38,181 nt of DNA from BOG-933 sp037132135 (lineage in GTDB: Bacteria > Pseudomonadota > Alphaproteobacteria > Azospirillales > Azospirillaceae), in the NCBI GenBank assembly GCA_037132135.1, contig JBAXPR010000022.1:1-38181 (forward strand). Direction: 5' to 3'. The notes under the pieces are model-generated. The model searched no databases. It was not told where the DNA came from and was given only the letters and a program-made list of their open reading frames with translations. A program made the position numbers and the translations under genes. Below, one piece after another: positions 33,649 to 38,181 of the stretch; the stretch's first letter is position 1; each line of letters opens with the position of its first letter.

Positions 33649-33763
33649 CAGGCGACTCCGGACAAGCGGCAAACGCTCCAGTAAAGTGAGCAGGTCATAG
33701 TAACTATTAGCAGCGCCGCCGCAACGCTTTTGTCAGACCTTGAGAGGCCCTGTGCCCAAGGGG

Positions 33764-35569
33764 TCACGATCGGGTCGCCAGCACGACCAGATTGGGGGAC
33801 GCCTGACCATTCTCGTTGCGGAGGTTGGCCACCCCGAGATGGCTCACCAGAAGGCCATGGCCGGCCAGCAGTCGGCGCAGGGCCGATTCGCCGTGGAGAT
33901 AGCGGCCGTGGGGCGCCAGCAGATAGGGCGTCTCGGCGTCCGGCGCCTGTTCGACGGTGAAGGCCAGCGCACCCTGGGGCTTGAGGGCGTCGGCCAGACC
34001 GGCGATCAGCGGCCCGAGGTCACCGGCATAACAGAGCACGTCGGCGGCGGCGATCAGGTCGAAGCGGCCGGGCCGGCCGGCGAGCCAGACCGCGAGTTCG
34101 GCGGCCTCCAGGCTGTCGTAGAGACCGCGCCGGCGGGCCAGATCGAGCATCCGCTCCGAGACGTCGACGCCGGTCAGGCGGCGCGCCCACGGCCTCAGCA
34201 CCGGCGCGCACAGGCCGGTGCCGCAGCCGGCGTCCAGCACCTCGAGGGTGCCGGTCGGCACCGGCACCACCCGGGCGAAGGCGGTGGCCATCAGCTCGGG
34301 CCCGCAATAGCCGATCGAGAGCAGTTCGTGCTCGAAGCTGGGGGCGAAGCCGTCGAAGAGCAGGCGGACATAGTCCTCGGGCGGCTGCGCCGGCGGCGGG
34401 CCGTCAGCGAGCAGGGCGCGGGCCATGTGGCGGACAATCGGCTGGCCGGGGTGGGCGGCCAGCCAGGCGCGGGTGCGGTCGCGGGCGCCTTCGGGATCGT
34501 GACGGGCCAGGGCATAGAGGCAGCAGCCGAGCGCATTGTGAAAGGCCGACCGCTCGGGCTTGAGCCGGCAGGCCTCGGCGAACGACGCCGTGGCCTCATG
34601 GAGATGACCCATCTCCTCCTGGACCTGTCCGAGATTGTTGGCGGCCTCGGCATAGGACGGCCAGAGCCGGAGCGCGTCGCGATAGCAGCGCACCGCCTCC
34701 TCGAGCCAGCCCACGGTCTGCACCGCGGTGCCGAGGTTGAAATGGACGCCGGCATCGCTGGGGCTGAGCACCAGTGCCTTGCGGTAATGCTTCACCGCCT
34801 CGATCATCCGGCCCTGCGCCTGGAGCACGGCACCGAGGTTGACATGGGCGGGGGCGAAGTCGGGCTGGGCCTTGAGCGCCCGGCGATGAGCGGCGGCGGC
34901 GTCCTTCAGCCGGCCCTGGGCGTGCAGCACGGTGCCCAGATTGACCAGGGTCGGGGCGTGGCCGGGCCGGTGGTCGAGGGCGGCGCGGTAGCGGTCCTCG
35001 GCCTCCTCCAACCGGCCCAGCGCCTGGCATACGGTACCGAGGGTGAACTGGGTGGCGGCGTCCGCGGGATGCAGCGAGACCGCGGTGCGATAACATGCCG
35101 CAGCCTCTTCCAGCCGCCCGAGGGCGTGGAGGCTGGCGCCCAGCCCGGCATGGGCGGCGCCCTCCCGCGGATGCTCGGTCACGGCGCGGCGGAACTCGGG
35201 CTCGGCCTCTGCCGGGCGGCCGAGGCTCTGAAGCAGATGGCCGAGGGCGAGGCGGACGGTGGTCACCGGCGGCGCCAGGGCCGCCGCCTGCCGGTACTGC
35301 TCGAGGGCGGGGGCGTAGCGTCCCAGCGCCTGGAGGGCGGCGGCAAGGTTGTAGTGGTATTTGTAGACCCCGGGCTGGAGCGTGATGGCGCGGGAGATCA
35401 GGTCCACCGCCTCGGGATTCGCGCCCTGCTGATGGCGGACCACACCCAGGAGATGCAGGGCGTCGGCATGCCTGGGCTCGGCGGCGAGCAGACGCCGGTA
35501 GCCGGCTTCGGCCTCATCGAGGCGTCCGGCCTGATGGGCGGCGACGGCGGCGGCGAGGGTCTCGGTCAT
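33764..35569 (-). CDS. TPR-repeat protein fused to a SAM-dependent methyltransferase
   Basis: The 601-residue protein has about ten tetratricopeptide repeats in residues 1-~345, many with regular blocks such as ALHLLGVVRHQQGANPEAVD, AHAGLGASLHALGRLEEAAA and AHVNLGAVLQAQGRMIEAVK. A class I methyltransferase domain follows from about 385 (motif I VLDAGCGTGLCAPVL, then LTGVDVSERMLDLA, DLIAAADVLCYAGDLGPL and FTVEQA). This is the COG4976-type fusion. The substrate is unknown; the TPR region probably binds a protein partner. ATG 35569 gives the natural N-terminus (MTETLAAAVAAHQAGRLDEA). The opposite strand has a long open frame that is only its shadow. Confidence 0.92.
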   Translation of the reverse strand: MTETLAAAVAAHQAGRLDEAEAGYRRLLAAEPRHADALHLLGVVRHQQGANPEAVDLISRAITLQPGVYKYHYNLAAALQALGRYAPALEQYRQAAALAPPVTTVRLALGHLLQSLGRPAEAEPEFRRAVTEHPREGAAHAGLGASLHALGRLEEAAACYRTAVSLHPADAATQFTLGTVCQALGRLEEAEDRYRAALDHRPGHAPTLVNLGTVLHAQGRLKDAAAAHRRALKAQPDFAPAHVNLGAVLQAQGRMIEAVKHYRKALVLSPSDAGVHFNLGTAVQTVGWLEEAVRCYRDALRLWPSYAEAANNLGQVQEEMGHLHEATASFAEACRLKPERSAFHNALGCCLYALARHDPEGARDRTRAWLAAHPGQPIVRHMARALLADGPPPAQPPEDYVRLLFDGFAPSFEHELLSIGYCGPELMATAFARVVPVPTGTLEVLDAGCGTGLCAPVLRPWARRLTGVDVSERMLDLARRRGLYDSLEAAELAVWLAGRPGRFDLIAAADVLCYAGDLGPLIAGLADALKPQGALAFTVEQAPDAETPYLLAPHGRYLHGESALRRLLAGHGLLVSHLGVANLRNENGQASPNLVVLATRS

Positions 35570-35761
35570 GGTGTGCGGCTTTGGCGGCGGTCTCGGGGAT
35601 GTCGGCAGGGTTGACGATAGCACTCCCTGGCCGGGTCGCAAGCGCCCCGTTGGCGCCCGGGCGGCGCCCGCCGAGGCTGTAGCCTTGGCCGGCGATTGCG
35701 CTTATACACGGGGGCTTGGCGCCTTTCCCGGTCGGGGGGGCGGCGGGCGAGAGAGACGGGT

Positions 35762-36271
35762 ATGGATTTCCAGCAGATTCCGGCCGGCCAGGCGCCGCCC
35801 TGGGACATCAACGTCGTGGTTGAGATTCCGCTGCGCTGCGATGCTATCGCCCAGCCCCCGATCTACCATCCCGGCAATTTCGGCTTTGTGCCCAACACCG
35901 CGATGACCGATGGCGAACCGTGCGAGGTGCTGGTGGTCGGCTCGGTCTCGGTGCTGCCGGGGGCGATCTTGCGCTCGCGCCCGATCGGGCTGGTGGAACT
36001 GGCCGACGACGATGGCGGTCCCGATCAGCTGCGGCTGCTGGCGGTGCCGGTGCAGCGGTTGCATCCGTTTTTTTCCGGCACCACCTCCCTTGAAGCGCTT
36101 CCCTCGGCGCTGTTGGATCAGGCCGGCGATTTCTTCGCCAATTTCCGCGATCTTTTCCGCACCCGGGCGCTGCGGGTGGCCCGTTGGGGCGGGGCCGATG
36201 AGGCGGCGGCGGTGATCGCCCGGGCGATCGAGGCCCATCGGCTGTGCGGGTGCGGCCGTGTCGGCATCTGA
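35762..36271 (+). CDS. Family I inorganic pyrophosphatase homologue with altered active site
   Basis: The 169-residue protein aligns with PPase over its whole length: the N-terminal IPAG...DINVVVEIP, GNFGFVPNTAMTDGEPCEVL, PGAILRSRPIGLVEL, LAVP and the C-terminal helix region. Compared by memory with E. coli PPase, Glu20, Asp65 and Asp97 are kept. Asp67 and Asp70 become Glu52 and Glu55, Tyr55 becomes Phe40, and Tyr141-Lys142 become Phe128-Arg129. A segment of about 16 residues carrying Lys29, Glu31 and Arg43 is missing. Hydrolysis may be lost or changed. The ATG at 35762 follows GAGAGAGACGGG. It is divergent from the TPR-methyltransferase. Confidence 0.85.
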   Translation: MDFQQIPAGQAPPWDINVVVEIPLRCDAIAQPPIYHPGNFGFVPNTAMTDGEPCEVLVVGSVSVLPGAILRSRPIGLVELADDDGGPDQLRLLAVPVQRLHPFFSGTTSLEALPSALLDQAGDFFANFRDLFRTRALRVARWGGADEAAAVIARAIEAHRLCGCGRVGI

Positions 36272-36408
36272 GCGGAGTCCGGCTGCGGCGGCGTGCCGCA
36301 GCCGCGCCATCCCCCCGGTCGGTGCTGCGATGCGGTTCGTCTGCTTTGACGGCGCGACCGCGGCGCTGTACCGTGCCCTCCTTCGCCCCGCATGACAGCC
36401 CCGCCGGC

Positions 36409-36846
36409 ATGACCCAACTCGACACCAGCATCGATATCGCCGCGCCAGCCGACCGGGTCTGGGCGGTCCTGACCGATTTTCCCGCCTATCCGGAGTGGAA
36501 TCCCTTCATCACCGCCATCACCGGCGTGCTCAAGGTGGGATCGGTGCTGATCGTGCAATTGGCGCTGCCGGGTAAGCCGGCGCTGCGCTTCAAACCGGTG
36601 CTGACGGTGGCGGCCCGGCCGCGCGAGCTGCGCTGGGCCGGCCACGTCATGGCTCCCGGTCTTTTTGACGGCGAGCATGGTTTCGAGATCGAGCGGCTGG
36701 AGTCCGACCGCTGCCGGCTGCGTCACGTTGAGCAGTTTTCCGGCGTGCTGATGCCGCTGTTCATCCCGGCGCTTCAGGAGGCCACCCGCGCTGGCTTCGA
36801 GGCCATGAATCAGGCGCTCAAACGGCGGGCCGAAGCCGGAGCCTGA
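36409..36846 (+). CDS. SRPBCC-superfamily protein (polyketide cyclase/dehydrase-like)
   Basis: The 145-residue product fits the START-like helix-grip fold: the first strand and helix TSIDIAAPADRVWAVLTDFP then YPEWNPFI, the strand region LIVQLALPGKPALRFKPVLT, RELRWAGHVMAPGLFDGEHG, HVEQFSGVLMPLF and the long C-terminal helix (ATRAGFEAMNQALKRRAEAG). Such proteins bind hydrophobic ligands; the ligand here is unknown. ATG 36409 gives the standard start; the frame upstream to 36244 is Arg-rich and unlikely. It follows the pyrophosphatase homologue after ~140 bases. Confidence 0.85.
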   Translation: MTQLDTSIDIAAPADRVWAVLTDFPAYPEWNPFITAITGVLKVGSVLIVQLALPGKPALRFKPVLTVAARPRELRWAGHVMAPGLFDGEHGFEIERLESDRCRLRHVEQFSGVLMPLFIPALQEATRAGFEAMNQALKRRAEAGA

Positions 36847-36871
36847 GTCGGAGCGGCGGTCCCGGCCGGGA

Positions 36872-37507
36872 TCAGGCCAGCAGATCCAGCAACCGGGGCA
36901 TCGAGCCGGCGAGACGGGCGGCGCTCGGGGCGCTGCCGCCGTTTTTGCGGCTGGCCGGCGTCATCACCGGCTGCCAGGAGGTCCCGGCCAGCGTGGCGGC
37001 GTCGGCGGCGGCGGTGTCGATACTCTTGAGACTGTCGGTGGTTTTGCCCGCGACATCCTTTGGCGCGCGCGCGGTCAGCGCCTTGAGACCGGGCAGGGAG
37101 CCGGCCAGCGAGGTCAGCACCTTCGCGATCTTGTCCTGATAGGATTTCAGCGCCGGGTCGGCGGCGGTGGCGCCGGTTTTGGCCTTGGTCTTGCCATCGC
37201 TGCCCTGGGTGTCCGGACTCCGGAGGGCGCTGACCACCGCGGTGACGGCATCCATCACCTGTCTGGCCTGGGCGGTCATGTCGGCGACGCGGTCGGCGCG
37301 GCCGGTTCTGATCGCGGCGTCGGCCTGGAGCCGCACCGATTCGGCGACCTGGGCGGCGATGGCCAGCTTGTCGGACGGCTTGGTGGCGGCGTTGACGTCG
37401 GCCATGGTGGCGATCAGCGGCTGTCCCCGGTGATCCTTGGCAAAAGAATAGGATGAGGTGCCGCAGCCGAGCAGCAGGTCGGCGGTGGTGCCGGCGGAAA
37501 GTGCCAT
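36872..37507 (-). CDS. Unknown Ala/Thr-rich helical protein (211 aa)
   Basis: The product is low in aromatic residues and rich in Ala, Ser, Thr and Asp, mainly predicted helical (LAIAAQVAESVRLQADAAIR; MTAQARQVMDAVTAVVSALR). It starts with MALSAGTTADLLLGCGTSSY. The composition resembles surface-appendage or secreted helical proteins such as flagellar components, but no signal peptide or family motif is seen. A Cys at residue 15 sits after a short hydrophobic stretch that is too short for a lipobox. ATG 37507 is preceded by AAGGGAA. It converges on the SRPBCC gene. Confidence 0.65.
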   Translation of the reverse strand: MALSAGTTADLLLGCGTSSYSFAKDHRGQPLIATMADVNAATKPSDKLAIAAQVAESVRLQADAAIRTGRADRVADMTAQARQVMDAVTAVVSALRSPDTQGSDGKTKAKTGATAADPALKSYQDKIAKVLTSLAGSLPGLKALTARAPKDVAGKTTDSLKSIDTAAADAATLAGTSWQPVMTPASRKNGGSAPSAARLAGSMPRLLDLLA

Positions 37508-37776
37508 GGAGGTTCCCTTTCGTGGTTCCGGTCTCTTGTCGGTCCGGCCCGGCAGGATTTTCCCCGCCTGAGGGCAAAACCTGCCGGCCTCTGGCCGTCA
37601 GAGCCCCGGGATCTCTGGCGAAACACCGGGGACGAACGGGAAACGCAAGCGGCGTGCCGCGGCCGGGTGGCTGCGCGATCCGCCCGGCGATTGTGGCGCC
37701 GCCGCCACCCTGCTGTGCGCGGACCCATAACCCGAGAATTGCGGCCGGATGTTGCCCCAATCATGAGACTGGCGCC
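37508..37776. other. Region without recognised gene near right end
   Basis: About 270 bases. Short overlapping frames on both strands have no recognisable content. It separates the helical-protein gene from the antitoxin/IS630 mosaic and probably contains the promoter of the former. Confidence 0.4.
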
Positions 37777-37890
37777 TCAAGCTGCCTGCCGCTTTGCCGG
37801 ATAGTCCCGCACCAGGATGTCGGCTGGGACTTTGAGCCCGGCGGCCAGACGGCGAATCATCGGCAGGGTGAGTGGCCGCTTCGCACGTCG
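37777..37890 (-). pseudogene. C-terminal fragment of a HigA-like antitoxin
   Basis: On the minus strand the frame ending in TGA at 37777 reads KRPLTLPMIRRLAAGLKVPA then DILVRDYPAKRQAA. This is the conserved C-terminal part of HigA/XRE-type antitoxins, where KRPLTL follows the helix-turn-helix. The N-terminal two-thirds and the start are absent. Upstream sequence in the same direction is an IS630-type transposase fragment, in a different frame. Confidence 0.7.
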
Positions 37891-38134
37891 AGGTGCAGAC
37901 GCCATCGACCTCGGGCTTCGGTCCCTTGAAGATGGCCGCCGCCAGTGTCGCCTGCCCGGGTTCCGTCAGCCACTCGGCCCGGCGGCCCTTCGGCCGGTCG
38001 AACTCCCCGTCCACGCCCTCCGCATTGTAGCGGATAACCGCATCTCGCAGCGCCTGACGCTCCATCCCGGCCAGCCGGGCCGCTTCGGCCCGGTCAAGCC
38101 CGTCGAGGGCATGGGCGATCGCATAGGCCGAAGT
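37890..38134 (-). pseudogene. IS630-type transposase fragment (N-terminal HTH region)
   Basis: Reading leftwards from 38134 the frame gives AYAIAHALDGLDRAEAARLA, GMERQALRDAVIRYNAEGVD and RPKGRRAEWLTEPGQATLAA, ending near KPEVDGVC. This is the helix-turn-helix N-terminal domain typical of IS630-family transposases. Two stop codons (TAA-GTG-TAA) lie immediately upstream, and the DDE catalytic domain is absent. The fragment runs directly into the antitoxin tail. No terminal inverted repeats were found within the window. Confidence 0.75.
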
Positions 38135-38181
38135 TTACACTTACGAAATCGACACCCCATTGATCCGACGCGAACTTTTGC

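Noticed and set aside
33740..35614. Plus-strand open frame of 624 codons opposite the TPR-methyltransferase
   Set aside because: It is the mirror of a GC-rich gene; the minus strand has clear TPR and methyltransferase motifs, the plus frame has low-complexity Gly/Ala/Gln/Arg sequence.

Overview
The window is GC-rich, almost fully coding chromosomal DNA from an alphaproteobacterium. It most resembles the Rhodospirillales (Rhodospirillum/Magnetospirillum type). Evidence for this is the class I PHA synthase, two bacteriohemerythrins, a CheZ-like protein, the eukaryote-like NADP isocitrate dehydrogenase, a second-type glutamyl-tRNA synthetase beside cysS, a class II FBPase next to homoserine dehydrogenase, and lipid A genes in the order waaA-lpxK-acyltransferase. 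All assignments come from reading the translations and motifs; no database search was run.

Layout. 1-4.9 kb: the C-terminal part of aspS, then a patch of small or unrecognised genes. This patch includes two paralogous membrane/coiled-coil proteins (1222-1869 + and 2750-3328 -) flanking an unknown membrane protein. A tRNA-Ser(UGA) lies at 4906-4995 on the minus strand. 5.2-9.3 kb: a secreted SleB/CwlJ-type cell wall hydrolase, divergent from the lipid A/Kdo cluster waaA-lpxK-lpxL-like. 9.6-12.1 kb: a translationally coupled pair of large, mostly helical proteins that I cannot place in any family, convergent with a MarR regulator. 12.9-16.3 kb: an acyl-CoA synthetase, a soluble MCP signalling-domain protein and a divergent bacteriohemerythrin. 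16.4-19.2 kb: gltX and cysS. 19.4-22.7 kb: a small membrane protein, a second hemerythrin lacking one expected iron ligand, an ankyrin protein and a CobD/CbiB homologue. 21.9-24.4 kb: a ChbG/YdjC-type deacetylase coupled to map, a decayed sfsA remnant and arfB.

24.4-31.3 kb: a DUF1640-like coiled-coil membrane protein, phaC, a lipoprotein, and then an ATGA-chained run of aminotransferase, a second copy of the coiled-coil protein, and hom, followed by glpX. 31.4-35.6 kb (minus strand): icd, a CheZ-like phosphatase with two FliM-like EIDxL motifs, and a TPR-methyltransferase. 35.7-37.5 kb: a family I pyrophosphatase homologue with a strongly altered active site, an SRPBCC protein and an unknown helical protein. 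The last 400 bases hold a mosaic of an IS630-type transposase fragment and the tail of a HigA-like antitoxin.

How the parts fit: most of the window is housekeeping (aminoacylation, lipid A, amino acid and central carbon metabolism, PHA storage). Accessory interest lies in the unknown coupled pair, the paralog pairs, the altered pyrophosphatase and hemerythrin homologues, and gene decay at sfsA and at the right end. I see no prophage, CRISPR array, rRNA or intact insertion sequence.
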